Shown: positions 9,748 through 18,491 of the stretch, piece by piece
Layout: each line of letters starts with the position of its first letter
Numbering within the stretch: the stretch's first letter is position 1
Origin: Nostoc parmelioides FACHB-3921
GTDB taxonomy: Bacteria; Cyanobacteriota; Cyanobacteriia; Cyanobacteriales; Nostocaceae
NCBI RefSeq assembly: GCF_014696625.1
Contig: NZ_JACJQL010000014.1
Span: 1-64,000, forward strand
DNA: 64,000 bases
Direction: 5' to 3'
Notes under the pieces: model-generated
Databases searched by the model: none
Seen by the model: the letters and a program-made list of their open reading frames with translations, nothing else
Told to the model about the DNA's origin: nothing
Made by a program: the position numbers and the translations under genes

Positions 9748-10430
9748 TAGAGTACCTCCAGAGCCCCATCGTTAATTTTGACTCCAGCTAAACATTTCAG
9801 AGCCATAGCAGTATTGGCTTGCACCTTACACTGGGTCTGAGCCTGAATATCCACAGTCTCTTGAGCCTGAATCTTGAGATTTTTGCAGTTAATGACTAAA
9901 TCACCGCCACTAGTTTTGAGGGTGATTGTACCTTTGGTATTGAGGGTGATGTTTTTTTCGCTATTGACTGCGATCGCGTTTTGACTAGAGTCAATCACGA
10001 TTTCATTTTTACTAGTGCGATCGCGGATAATCACCTTTTCTACTCCATCAGTGTCGTCTAGCAAGATGGTGTGACCACTGCGAGATTTAATTAAACGCTG
10101 ATTATTTTTACCATTCTTATTATCGATAGGTGGTTTATCAACTCCGTTCCAAAGAGCGCCCAACACATAGGGAAACTCCACCTGACCATGCTCAAAAGCC
10201 ACCAGTACCTCATCTTCCACCTCAGGCAGAAAATAAAGCCCCCGTCCAGCACCAGCCATTGGAGTTACCACCCTAGCCCAATAGCTTTCATCCCGGTCTG
10301 AGAGCCAAGGAAACTTGAGTTTCACTCGCCCCATATTTTCAGGATCTTGATTGTTAGTCACAATGCCAATCATGACACCATAAAGGCGATCGCGCTGGTC
10401 TTCTTCAGCTAATAAAGCCATACCCATCAT
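9747..10430 (-). CDS. CIS spike protein, phage baseplate assembly protein V-like
   Basis: 227 residues. The N-terminal OB-fold is recognisable from LYGVMIGIVTNNQDPENMGR, VKLKFPWLSD and YWARVVTPMAGAGRGLYFLP, then EVEDEVLVAFEHGQVEFPYV. The C-terminus (RSGHTILLDDTDG onward, then alternating Ile/Val/Lys/Thr strands) looks like the triple-stranded beta-helix needle of gpV and VgrG. Its start overlaps the stop of the gpD-like gene by ATGA. gpD-like and gpV-like proteins together equal a VgrG; here they are separate polypeptides. Confidence 0.9.
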   Translation of the reverse strand: MMGMALLAEEDQRDRLYGVMIGIVTNNQDPENMGRVKLKFPWLSDRDESYWARVVTPMAGAGRGLYFLPEVEDEVLVAFEHGQVEFPYVLGALWNGVDKPPIDNKNGKNNQRLIKSRSGHTILLDDTDGVEKVIIRDRTSKNEIVIDSSQNAIAVNSEKNITLNTKGTITLKTSGGDLVINCKNLKIQAQETVDIQAQTQCKVQANTAMALKCLAGVKINDGALEVL

Positions 10431-11497
10431 GATGCGTTCCTCCTGACCGTAAACGATGTGTTATATCCACTATTGCGATCGTAGGTATGGCGAACAGAGG
10501 TGACGTAATACTGTCCGCTAAAACGATTGCCAACTCCAGTTATGTCAATCACCTGACCTGCATGGAGATCAGGAGTACCCAGACAAACCCCATCCCCTTC
10601 GATGTAGCTAAGTGCCATATCGTTAAACCAACTTGCGGCAATCTGCTCGGCTTCAGCTTTCGTGGAAATCGGTCGATCTACCAGGCTGTTATGAGCCGCA
10701 CCAAAAACTGATTTCACAACTTGTGAACCCGTTGCCTTACCTGCCATACGGGTGGTTTCTTTACCTACCCCTGCCATAGCTCGCAAGGGTTGCTTTTGGG
10801 TGGGAGACCAGCCCAGCACTTCTACCTGACCCACTTGAGAAAAACTGGAGAGTCGAGGGAAAAACTCGGTCAGTTGCTCATCAAATTTAAGTGTGAGTAT
10901 TGGCTTGGAAGCATGAGAACGTGGGTGAAATTTCAGGCTTTTATGGTCGATAGTCACCTCATAGCCAATACGCTGCGCCCGATTTTGCAAAAAAGCCAAA
11001 TCGGTTTGGTTATGCTGCAACACATATTCGAGAATCACCTGGGAATCTTTGACATCTGCGGTTAAGCCGTGTTTTTGAGCAATCTGCCGAGCAATGTCGC
11101 TATCTTTAAGTTTGGTAAATGACTGAGTTTGTTGTCCGCGCATCAGGCGATGGCGAAAATCATGTCCTCTGACAACTATTCTAGGATTTTCATTCTGCAC
11201 AAACTCTGGTTCTAGGGCGGTGATTTCGCCAGTAAGCAGACTACCTAATTGACTGCCATAACCCATTTGCACTTCAAAGGTTTTTCCGATATCAAATAGA
11301 GCATGATCTATCCAGGTGAGTTTGTTATTAATTAAGTCCCAACTGTTGAGGGAGATTTCTACCATACCAGGAACATCAATATCTTCAAATACTGAAATTC
11401 TAGAAATATCGGTATCTGCTACACCTTCGACGGTTTTTCCTTGAATAAGAAACTTAAAACTAGGAGATAGAAGTTGAATATTGGTTAAATTTGCCAT
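10427..11497 (-). CDS. CIS hub protein, phage late control gene D-like (Afp8/VgrG N-domain)
   Basis: 356 residues. Family features are the early block SRISVFEDIDVPGMVEISLN, FEVQMGYGSQLGSLLTGEIT, the helix-rich SDIARQIAQKHGLTADV, and YVLQHNQTDLAFLQNRAQRI with GYEV, a signature of gp27/gpD/VgrG hubs. The C-terminus (YYVTSVRHTYDRNSGYNTSF) is also typical. The hub trimer connects the tube to the spike. It is 8 nt from the LysM gene and overlaps the spike gene by 4 nt, so the three are probably co-translated. Confidence 0.9.
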   Translation of the reverse strand: MANLTNIQLLSPSFKFLIQGKTVEGVADTDISRISVFEDIDVPGMVEISLNSWDLINNKLTWIDHALFDIGKTFEVQMGYGSQLGSLLTGEITALEPEFVQNENPRIVVRGHDFRHRLMRGQQTQSFTKLKDSDIARQIAQKHGLTADVKDSQVILEYVLQHNQTDLAFLQNRAQRIGYEVTIDHKSLKFHPRSHASKPILTLKFDEQLTEFFPRLSSFSQVGQVEVLGWSPTQKQPLRAMAGVGKETTRMAGKATGSQVVKSVFGAAHNSLVDRPISTKAEAEQIAASWFNDMALSYIEGDGVCLGTPDLHAGQVIDITGVGNRFSGQYYVTSVRHTYDRNSGYNTSFTVRRNAS

Positions 11498-11505
11498 AGT
11501 TCCTC

Positions 11506-12186
11506 CTAAGTACGCTTCTCTGTAGGTTTTGGGAGGATCGTCAGCACCTGCCCTGGTGTGATTCCACGGGGATTTTTTAGGTTATTTGCATCTGCAATTA
11601 GCCGCCATAAAGTAGGGTCGTTATATTCTTGAGCAGCAATGCTAATTAGAGTTTCGCCCTGCCGGACTACATGAATCGGATCGTCAATTGGATTCTGAAT
11701 TTTGGCTTTTTTATCCTGACTTTGGTATTCTCTAAACTGACAATTTAGCCTAGCTCTCACAGGAGTGCCATCTTCTATAAAATGAGTGAGTTGCTTTGTC
11801 ACTGATAACAAAACACCCTGCTGCATAATAAAGCTCCCTTGACCAGCAAACATACCCCATTTGATTTGACATAAAGGGGGTCTGTCTGAACCCGATAGTT
11901 TTTCGGTCAAGTTTACAATCTTGCGAGTGTAGAGTTGTACATTATCTGGTGGGTAGCCTGTAAGGGTAGTATCAAAAAACAGATTCAGGTTGAGTGACAT
12001 TAGCTCATCCGTCGGAGCAAGTGCTTGATTATCTTTTTGATTCCACCCCTTCTTCTCAAAGGAAATTTCACTAGGATTAAACATAATCTCAGGAAGCTTT
12101 CGTTCTAACCCTGAGCCAGAAAATACGTTTTGGTAATTGCCAACACGATCTCTTTCAGCCCAAATTTCTAGTTTTGCAAATGTCAT
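11506..12186 (-). CDS. CIS LysM-domain tube-initiator/baseplate protein (Afp7-like)
   Basis: 226 residues. The N-terminal 150 residues include MFNPSEISFEKKGWNQKD and LNLNLFFDTTLTGYPPDNVQ, a conserved Afp7/Pvc7 pattern. The C-terminus carries a LysM-like module (residues about 168-217): IHVVRQGETLISIAAQEYND, then LWRLIADANNLKNPRGITPG and QVLTILP. In related contractile systems this protein sits at the tube-baseplate junction, as gp53 does in T4, and its LysM is thought to grip other baseplate parts. ATGA overlap joins it to the upstream gene. Confidence 0.88.
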   Translation of the reverse strand: MTFAKLEIWAERDRVGNYQNVFSGSGLERKLPEIMFNPSEISFEKKGWNQKDNQALAPTDELMSLNLNLFFDTTLTGYPPDNVQLYTRKIVNLTEKLSGSDRPPLCQIKWGMFAGQGSFIMQQGVLLSVTKQLTHFIEDGTPVRARLNCQFREYQSQDKKAKIQNPIDDPIHVVRQGETLISIAAQEYNDPTLWRLIADANNLKNPRGITPGQVLTILPKPTEKRT

Positions 12187-13928
12187 CTTTTCTGTCCCCG
12201 ACGCTCTCGTTCAACCACCAGTCGGCGCATTAACTTGCGTTCAACTTGGTCTGCAATTTGGTCAATGTTGATGGAACTTGATTTTTGGTTTGATGAATAG
12301 TTTGCCTCTGTTGGGAATGGGGATTGTGTGACTATTTGCGGTATTATTGCGGCTGAGACTTTTGGCAGAGATTGGCTTGGTTCTGAGGAATTGACAGTGA
12401 GCCTTTGTTGATTCAGGGGTGCTATTAATTGAGAAATGTTAGTATGGCTGGAGTGGGCTACTAATGGCGTTTGCAGAACTCCAGGAAGGGTTGCTTCCAA
12501 TGGAGCAGCTAAAATCATGCGGCGAGGTAAAACGGGATTTTCTTGATCTGAGGAAATAGATTGCACCAGCATTGATTCAGAGACTCTAACCACCTCAGAG
12601 CTTCCTGAGTGCTGAATAGATTTTTTTTTCTTAGGTTCTAATATTCTTTGTTTAGGTACCACTAATGGTATATGTGGTACAGCTTGTTTAGTGATGGAAT
12701 ATTGATTGCGTAATAGTTTTCCGCTCGCATCAGCGTTAGATGCTTGAGGTTTATAAACTGATTGTTTGGATAGAGTGGAAGATACTTTGACAATAGGTAT
12801 TTCGCTGACAGCACTAGAAAAAGCAGGGTGACTTTTGTTCTCTGTTGCTCTAGATGAGTGAGGGGCAATAACCTTTTGAAATCCTCCATTGGGATTTGTT
12901 GTTCTAGGAATGATCTGTCGCTGAATTAACCCATCGGCTGCGGCGGGAACGGCTGGTAAAGTTGGTTGAACAATCGGTACTGAATCTGACTGTGGCTTGG
13001 GAGTTAGTTCTTTGACTGACGACGATAATGAATGCTCAATATTGGCTTTGCTGGAATTTGTTGCAGACTCCCAATCGGATGTTTGAGATTCCTGATTGGA
13101 ATTTGTTGTTCCAGGAATGATCTGTCGCTGAATTAACCCATCAGGTGCGGCGGGAACTGCTGGTAAAGTTGGTTGAACAATCGGTAGTGAATCTGACTGT
13201 GGCTTGGGAGTTAGTTCTTTGACTGACGGCGATAATGAATGCTCAATATTGGCTTTGCTGGAATTTGTTGCAGACGCCCAATCGGATGTTTGAGATTCCT
13301 GATTGGGATTTGTTGTTCCAGGAATGATCTGTTGCTGAATTAACCCATCGGCTGCGGCGGGAACTGCTGCTAAATTTGGTTGAACAATCGGTAGCGAATC
13401 TGACTGTGACTTGGGAGTTATTTCTTTGACTGACGATGATAATGAATGCTCAATATTGGCTTTGCTGGAATTTGTTGCAGACTCCCAATCGGATGTTTGA
13501 AATCCCCCATTGGGATTTGTTGTTCCAGGAATGATCTGTCGCTGAATTAACCCATCGGCTGCGGCGGGAACGGCTGGTAAAGTTGGTTGAACGATCGGTA
13601 GTGAATCTGACTGTGCCTTGGGAGTTAGTTCTTTGACTGATGGCGATAATGAATGCTGAATATTTGCATTGCTGTTATCGGTGGTTGAAGAGGTGGCAAC
13701 CACTGGCGTAGCAAAAACGATAGGTGGAGTATTGAGAGCTTGCTGCTTGGGCGATCGCTGTCTTCCTACGTAATCCAGCAGGGGTAAACGTTGGGTAAAG
13801 CGGTGCGATCGCCTCACCAATTGATACCCTAAAGACAGATCCATAAACCCTGGTTGCACCAAGGGACGTGCTAAACGCTGGAGCAATTGAGGGTTAATTG
13901 AGTCTTGCCAGGATGGGGAATGGGACAT
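12183..13928 (-). CDS. CIS tape-measure candidate with four 69-residue repeats
   Basis: 581 residues. The N-terminus (residues 1-60) is a conserved-looking module (LQRLARPLVQPGFMDLSLGY). Residues about 85-350 are four near-identical 69-residue repeats rich in Pro, Ser and Gln. The C-terminus is a basic amphipathic helix (IDQIADQVERKLMRRLVVER). A gene of this kind between the second tube protein and the LysM protein is usual in cyanobacterial and actinobacterial CIS loci, and by position it is the best candidate for the tape measure that sets tube length. No other ORF in the locus looks like one. The low-complexity sequence prevents a firm family call; it could be an effector-docking protein instead. 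Confidence 0.6.
   Translation of the reverse strand: MSHSPSWQDSINPQLLQRLARPLVQPGFMDLSLGYQLVRRSHRFTQRLPLLDYVGRQRSPKQQALNTPPIVFATPVVATSSTTDNSNANIQHSLSPSVKELTPKAQSDSLPIVQPTLPAVPAAADGLIQRQIIPGTTNPNGGFQTSDWESATNSSKANIEHSLSSSVKEITPKSQSDSLPIVQPNLAAVPAAADGLIQQQIIPGTTNPNQESQTSDWASATNSSKANIEHSLSPSVKELTPKPQSDSLPIVQPTLPAVPAAPDGLIQRQIIPGTTNSNQESQTSDWESATNSSKANIEHSLSSSVKELTPKPQSDSVPIVQPTLPAVPAAADGLIQRQIIPRTTNPNGGFQKVIAPHSSRATENKSHPAFSSAVSEIPIVKVSSTLSKQSVYKPQASNADASGKLLRNQYSITKQAVPHIPLVVPKQRILEPKKKKSIQHSGSSEVVRVSESMLVQSISSDQENPVLPRRMILAAPLEATLPGVLQTPLVAHSSHTNISQLIAPLNQQRLTVNSSEPSQSLPKVSAAIIPQIVTQSPFPTEANYSSNQKSSSINIDQIADQVERKLMRRLVVERERRGQKR
12879..13676 (-). repeat. Four tandem 207-bp coding repeats in the tape-measure candidate
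   Basis: Each unit encodes 69 residues with the core ANIEHSLSxSVKE, then QSDSLPIVQPTLPAVPAA, DGLIQRQIIPGTTN and QTSDWESATN. Copies begin near residues 85, 154, 223 and 292; the fourth diverges after about 58 residues. The DNA copies are also nearly identical, which points to recent expansion or gene conversion. Copy-number change by slippage would keep the reading frame (207 = 3 x 69). Confidence 0.85.
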
Positions 13929-13967
13929 TTTCAGTTCACTATCGTATTGCTTGACAGGGAATTAGTG

Positions 13968-14456
13968 CTAAGAGCTTATCTGCTCCTGCTGAATACCCTG
14001 GTGTACCAGTTCAAAGCTTTCTACTGCCACTACGGAATCATTCAACGCATTCAATCGGGGTCCTTGCCAACTTATGGGATAAGCCGCCTTGAAAGTCCAT
14101 GTCTGTAACGGCAGTTGTATATGGTTTAGCAACACAATCGTGACGTTTTTCCGAATCACGTTACCTTGACTAACCTCTTGATACCACTGCCAAAGGGAAT
14201 CGATATAGGTCAGCCCATGACTCAAGACCAAATTTGAGTAAGTAATCCGAGTTGGAAATTGGTGAGTAAAACTATTTTGTCCGCCTTCAGCATACTCTTG
14301 AAGGCTAATCTTACTATTAATCCCAGAGACTTCGGTAAAGCCACCCACCAGTAACCCCTCAATTTCCACAAAAAAGTTGTAGCTCATCCAGGGGTTGATC
14401 TGGTTGAGCAGTTGTCCAGCTGCACTATAAGCGGCACTACGTTTAAGACTTACCAT
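13968..14456 (-). CDS. CIS inner-tube protein (gp19-like), second copy
   Basis: 162 residues. It has the conserved tube wording NFFVEIEGLLVGGFTEVSGI followed by SKISLQEYAEGGQN, then TRITYSNLVLSHGLTYIDSL and a C-terminal VAVESFELVHQGI. This is the T4 gp19/Hcp-like fold that builds the rigid tube. It differs from the upstream tube gene (15012-15464) and has an N-terminal extension, as expected of the tube-initiating subunit (Afp5-like). The start lies 2 nt after the stop of the DUF6760 frame, with GGAA just upstream. Confidence 0.88.
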   Translation of the reverse strand: MVSLKRSAAYSAAGQLLNQINPWMSYNFFVEIEGLLVGGFTEVSGINSKISLQEYAEGGQNSFTHQFPTRITYSNLVLSHGLTYIDSLWQWYQEVSQGNVIRKNVTIVLLNHIQLPLQTWTFKAAYPISWQGPRLNALNDSVVAVESFELVHQGIQQEQISS

Positions 14457-14458
14457 GA

Positions 14459-14659
14459 CTATTTCCGAAGCTGATTTGTTTGGTCATTCAATCGCTGATT
14501 GATCTGGGCGACCTCGGCTACCCACTGCTGTCGTTCTCGATGTTCCATCGCCATTACCTGGTCATAAGACCAATGAAAGTGGTAGGCAATGTATGCTACT
14601 TCCTGTCGCAGGCGATCAAGTGGGTAGCAACTTACTCCCCCACCGGCACAGGCTCCACT
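14459..14659 (-). CDS. DUF6760-like ORF without its own start codon; probable -1 frameshift extension
   Basis: The frame is open from 14659 to TAG at 14459-14461. From 14626 it reads YPLDRLRQEVAYIAYHFHWS, then YDQVMAMEHRERQQWVAEVA and QINQRLNDQ, which matches my recollection of the DUF6760 family found beside CIS tube genes. Between the last upstream in-frame stop (about 14660-14662) and this core there is no ATG, GTG or TTG. The upstream gene ends in the -1-related frame at 14632 and contains a run of five G just before its stop (GTG GGG GAG TAA). A -1 slip there would join the two as ...AGGGVSCYPLDRL. The first internal ATG (about 14554) would give only some 30 residues. The coding content is clear; the expression mechanism is inferred. 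Confidence 0.7.
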   Translation of the reverse strand, partial: SGACAGGGVSCYPLDRLRQEVAYIAYHFHWSYDQVMAMEHRERQQWVAEVAQINQRLNDQTNQLRK

Positions 14660-15012
14660 TCAAACTCCCCCTCACAGTGGGGACAGGTGACATGAAAGCG
14701 ACTATGCCCGTTTTGGTTAATGCGTTGATACAGATCCTGCAAATAGACAAAATCCGTCGAGAACAAACTCTCAATGGTTTTAGGAGTAATTTGCTCTAAA
14801 TTTCCCAATCGAGTCACAACTCTAGCCAACAAAATGACAACCAAATAGCCAGGATTTGCCTGCACGCGAGGATCTCGCAGGGGAGCAATTTCGTCGTAGG
14901 CTGTCGCCATTCGCATCGTGCCTTGGCGGTGAACTGTTCCCTCGGCATCGATTAAGCCGTGGGGAAGAACAAATTCAAATTCGGTGGGCTGCATAGCCAG
15001 ATTCATCTCCAT
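14632..15012 (-). CDS. CIS small conserved protein; possible tail-assembly chaperone
   Basis: 126 residues from ATG 15012, which overlaps the stop of the tube gene (TAATG); TTG 15021 and ATG 14994 are alternatives. It contains FEFVLPHGLIDAEGTVHRQG, DEIAPLRDPRVQANPGYLVV and ILLARVVTRLGNLEQITPKT. A C-terminal CPHCEGEFE with HVTCPHC could bind zinc. Proteins of this family sit between tube genes in many CIS loci and in contractile phages, where the equivalent position often encodes an assembly chaperone made in two forms by frameshifting. Its stop (TAA 14632-14634) is directly preceded by a G-run and overlaps the DUF6760 frame. Confidence 0.75.
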   Translation of the reverse strand: MEMNLAMQPTEFEFVLPHGLIDAEGTVHRQGTMRMATAYDEIAPLRDPRVQANPGYLVVILLARVVTRLGNLEQITPKTIESLFSTDFVYLQDLYQRINQNGHSRFHVTCPHCEGEFEVEPVPVGE

Positions 15013-15464
15013 TACGACCAAGTATCAACTGATATCCCTTCATGCACCAGCTCTAAGCTTTCAATCGCGGTTTCATCACTGGTAGCATTCATGCTCGGCC
15101 CATTCCAAGTAGTCGGCCAGCAGTTGCTCAGGTTCCAGCGAATTTTTTCTTGACCTGTGTGATCTAGCATCACAATCGAAATACTGCGCCGATCTAAGCC
15201 AGTACGCATGACGTTCTCTCGCCATTTCCACAACTCATCATTGTTTGTAATGCCCCGACGCAGAGTAATGTTGCTGTAAGAGACTAATCCAGGTAGCTTG
15301 CGCTTGGTTGGCGGATCGGTTCCTTCGCGGTACTCTCCAGCATTTTGGGTAGAACCTAAGCCAGAACATTCCTGGAATCCAGCATGAAGAATGCCGTTCC
15401 ACTCAACATAAAAGTTGTAGCCAGAATAGGGATCGGGTTGGTGGGGAGGTTTGATAGCAGGCAT
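15012..15464 (-). CDS. CIS major inner-tube protein (gp19-like)
   Basis: 150 residues: YSGYNFYVEWNGILHAGFQE, CSGLGSTQNAGEYREGTDPP, LPGLVSYSNITLRRGITNND and the C-terminal ETAIESLELVHEGISVD. These are the standard CIS tube signatures (Afp1/Hcp-like). The gene directly follows the sheath genes (22-nt gap), the usual order for the most abundant structural subunits. Compared with the second tube gene it lacks the N-terminal extension, so I take it as the main tube protomer. Confidence 0.9.
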   Translation of the reverse strand: MPAIKPPHQPDPYSGYNFYVEWNGILHAGFQECSGLGSTQNAGEYREGTDPPTKRKLPGLVSYSNITLRRGITNNDELWKWRENVMRTGLDRRSISIVMLDHTGQEKIRWNLSNCWPTTWNGPSMNATSDETAIESLELVHEGISVDTWS

Positions 15465-15486
15465 ATTTAAACCTTCTTTGTAACGT

Positions 15487-16620
15487 TTAGACTTTTGATT
15501 CTGAGGGCACTGAAGGCATCAGACTAACCCCTGTGGAGTCATGAATTAGACGCACTACAACAAACTGACTAGGAGCTGCTGGGGCCATGCCAATTTCAGT
15601 AAAGACTTGCCCTTGTTGGCGTAGGTTGAGGGGATTGGTTTCCTCATCGCACTTTACATAAAACGCTTCTTTCGTGGTTCTTCCCTGAAAAACTCCTTTG
15701 CGAAATAGGGATTCCAAGTAAGTACTCACTTCCCGCTTAATACGCAGCCAGAGCTTGTAATCGTTGGGTTCAAAGGCAACATCTGCTAGGGTAGTTTCAA
15801 TCCAGCGTTGGACAGTGATAAATACCCGACGCACGTTGATAAACTTCCAGTTGTCTTCAGGGCTTAAAGTCTCAGCACCCCAAACTCGAATTCCTCGTCC
15901 CTGTACTGAGCGAATCTGGTTAACATTGGTATTCTGAAGTACAGAATTTGGGTCAAGACCTAGAACACCTTCAATTATGAGGTTGGCAGGAGCGCGATGG
16001 AAACCAAACTCGCGATCGCTCCTCGCATATACACCCGCAATATGCCCACAGGGAGGAACATACTGAGTGCTTTGAGATTTAGCCACCTGTTCAATTTGAA
16101 TCCAGGGACTATAGATTGCTCCGTAAGAACCTACTAGATTGGTTTTTAGATCAACTTGTGGTCTATTTAGAGAAGGTGGAGCATCCAGAATGGCGAAGCG
16201 ATCGCCCAGTTTGGTACAATGCTCTAAGATAGCTTGTTGGTCGTTTGGGTCTGTAAATCCTGGAGCGCAGACTAGATCAATGCCAGTCATATCTTCTGCT
16301 ATTTCCAGTGCATCTGAGAGCTTGTCTTTGCTCAACAGAGGTAACACATAGCACTGTATTCCCCCATTCAAGAAGAATCCTTGAACAGCCGAGTAAAGAT
16401 AACTCTTATTGTCCAGTTGTTGGAACTTTGATGTAAATTCAGTCCAAAGACGCAATTTAACAGGCTGGCGATCATCACCATTTTTGTTTTCTTTAAAATC
16501 AGCAACCCCAAGAAACACAGGAACTCCAGTGAGAAATGCAGGGAGTGGGGGTAGGAACATCTCCTCCAGATACACACCTGGAGAGGTGAAAGATCCGTTT
16601 TGACTGGGCGATCGCAACAT
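15487..16620 (-). CDS. CIS contractile sheath protein (short form)
   Basis: 377 residues. It begins TSPGVYLEEMFLPPLPAFLT with GVPVFLGV, the sheath N-terminus. The central region has AVQGFFLNGGIQCYVLPL and GIDLVCAPGFTD. The C-terminal sheath core is complete: VPPCGHIAGVYARSDREFGF, WGAETLSPEDNWKFINVRRV, IKREVSTYLESLFRKGVFQG and YVKCDEETNP. It shares this core with the longer neighbour but lacks the large mid-domain insertion. Two sheath paralogues side by side are typical of Afp/PVC-type systems. A 69-nt gap separates it from the upstream sheath. Confidence 0.92.
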   Translation of the reverse strand: MLRSPSQNGSFTSPGVYLEEMFLPPLPAFLTGVPVFLGVADFKENKNGDDRQPVKLRLWTEFTSKFQQLDNKSYLYSAVQGFFLNGGIQCYVLPLLSKDKLSDALEIAEDMTGIDLVCAPGFTDPNDQQAILEHCTKLGDRFAILDAPPSLNRPQVDLKTNLVGSYGAIYSPWIQIEQVAKSQSTQYVPPCGHIAGVYARSDREFGFHRAPANLIIEGVLGLDPNSVLQNTNVNQIRSVQGRGIRVWGAETLSPEDNWKFINVRRVFITVQRWIETTLADVAFEPNDYKLWLRIKREVSTYLESLFRKGVFQGRTTKEAFYVKCDEETNPLNLRQQGQVFTEIGMAPAAPSQFVVVRLIHDSTGVSLMPSVPSESKV

Positions 16621-16689
16621 AAGACATCACAAATTAGGCATCATGAATTTGGCTAAGGTATTGAAAAATACACTGAATTATCCTTCAGC

Positions 16690-18378
16690 CTAAGATCCAC
16701 CGTTGCCTGTTTGTTGACTCAAACTGAAAATCACAAACTCTGCTGGCGTTACTACAGAAACCCCGATTTGAGCGACAACTTTCCCCAGCCTGCGTTCTTC
16801 TGGGGGATTAGTTTCGGCATCGCATTTCACGAAAAAGGCTTCTTCAGGGGTATTACCAAATAAAGCTCCACTACGCCAAACAGTCGTCAAAAAGGCAGTG
16901 ACTTCTCGTCGAATCCGCGCCCACAGATCGGGGGAATTTGGCTCAAATACAACCCACTGAGTTCCTTCATCAATGGATTCACGAATGTAGTTAAATAAGC
17001 GGCGCGTGCTGATGTACTGGAAATCACCATTATCTTTTCCACCCCAGGTACGAGCACCCCATACCAAAATGCTGCCATTCAGTTCCCGAATGCAGTTTAC
17101 TCCTTGAGAGTTCAAGCCATCTTGATGCCGTTTGCTGATTTTGTGAGCTACACCTAGAGCGCCAAAGATTGGTTCATTGGCAGGTGCTTTGAACACACCT
17201 CGCTGACTATCAACCCGCGCATAAATTCCCGCAATATGACCGCTAGGCGGCACATTGATATTTTTATTGCTGGCTGAATCGTAAACCTGAATCCAGGGGT
17301 AATATAGTGCAGCGTAATCTGATTTTGCGGGTAATGTTAATTTTTTGTCTGCAACACTAACTTCTTTATTTGGCTCAAAGCCCTCCAAGTTGTCCAATTT
17401 TTCTGGCCCATCAAAAATTGCGACTCGATCTTGAGTTGTTTGTCGGCAGTGGATATCAATCTCTGAGAGGATCGTTGAATCTGTTATACCTGGAGCCGCT
17501 ACGATGGCAATTTCATCAATCGCCTCAAATTTTTCTAGAGCATCTTTAATCTCGCCGTTTGAATTAATTACTATGACAAAACATCGAGTGCCGCCATTTT
17601 TGAAAAAGCCAGATACTGCATGGACAAAGCGGTTATGTTCTAGTAAGGCAGAGAAATCACCAAAATGCTTCTTAAACTCACTAAAGTTAGTACAGAGTTT
17701 AGCCTCTTTAGAATTAATTGACTCGCCTTTAATTGGAGGAAATTCTACAAGCAAATTGGCTAAATCATCATCAATGACAGTATCCTTCTTATATGTGATA
17801 GATGCAGATTCAACCTTAACAGGCACTAATAGAAGTTTATTGGCTAATGACACTTCTCCCTGATTTTCTACTTGTAATTCTTGTTGCATTTTAATCGTTA
17901 TTTTATCACCCAATGCTTGTTTGAGTTTGCCCTGAAAAGTCTTAGAAATAGGATCTCCTGGTTTTAATATAGTTGGTTTCTCTACATCGAGATGAAGCGT
18001 TAAAGTTTCATTTACACGTTTATCAATCAATTCGTCCAATTTAGCATCATTAGATTCACTAATATTTACTATTTGTTCTACCGTGATTGTTTTAACATTT
18101 GAGCTTGCTTTGATGATTTTTGCATTTAGCTCACTTAGCGCACCTTGTGGAATATTTTTGTCTGTAATTTGAACTGTAATATCCTGCGCTAGTTTTTCCC
18201 CAATTATAGCTGCTCCGCTACTTGTTGTTCTTTTGTTCTCTGAATTAGCCACCACTTTTTCAGATGAAATAATGCCAATAAATCCTGCTGTACTGGTTCC
18301 TACACCAGCAATTGGAGCAGATGATTTTTCCTCAAAAACGTAAACACCAGGAGCTTTTGTGACATCAAATGAAACCAT
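16690..18378 (-). CDS. CIS contractile sheath protein (long form)
   Basis: 562 residues. The N-terminus is the classic TKAPGVYVFEEKSSAPIAGV with GTSTAGFIG. An insertion of roughly 170 residues (about 50-220; charged, Lys/Glu/Ile-rich, coiled or beta-like) separates it from LCTNFSEFKKHFGDF, a sheath motif. The C-terminal core matches the shorter sheath: VPPSGHIAGIYARVDSQRGV, WGARTWGGKDNGDFQYISTR, RIRREVTAFLTTVWRSGALF and FVKCDAETNP. The insertion probably projects from the outer sheath surface. A 110-nt AT-rich gap precedes it, so an additional promoter is possible. Confidence 0.93.
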   Translation of the reverse strand: MVSFDVTKAPGVYVFEEKSSAPIAGVGTSTAGFIGIISSEKVVANSENKRTTSSGAAIIGEKLAQDITVQITDKNIPQGALSELNAKIIKASSNVKTITVEQIVNISESNDAKLDELIDKRVNETLTLHLDVEKPTILKPGDPISKTFQGKLKQALGDKITIKMQQELQVENQGEVSLANKLLLVPVKVESASITYKKDTVIDDDLANLLVEFPPIKGESINSKEAKLCTNFSEFKKHFGDFSALLEHNRFVHAVSGFFKNGGTRCFVIVINSNGEIKDALEKFEAIDEIAIVAAPGITDSTILSEIDIHCRQTTQDRVAIFDGPEKLDNLEGFEPNKEVSVADKKLTLPAKSDYAALYYPWIQVYDSASNKNINVPPSGHIAGIYARVDSQRGVFKAPANEPIFGALGVAHKISKRHQDGLNSQGVNCIRELNGSILVWGARTWGGKDNGDFQYISTRRLFNYIRESIDEGTQWVVFEPNSPDLWARIRREVTAFLTTVWRSGALFGNTPEEAFFVKCDAETNPPEERRLGKVVAQIGVSVVTPAEFVIFSLSQQTGNGGS

Positions 18379-18491
18379 AATCTGTCTCCGTAGATAATGA
18401 ATAAAGGCAGGATTAGCTATTTTAAAGACTCTGGATTGGAAATCTTCAAATTTAAAAATGTAAATTCATTTTTAATACTAAATATCTTTTT

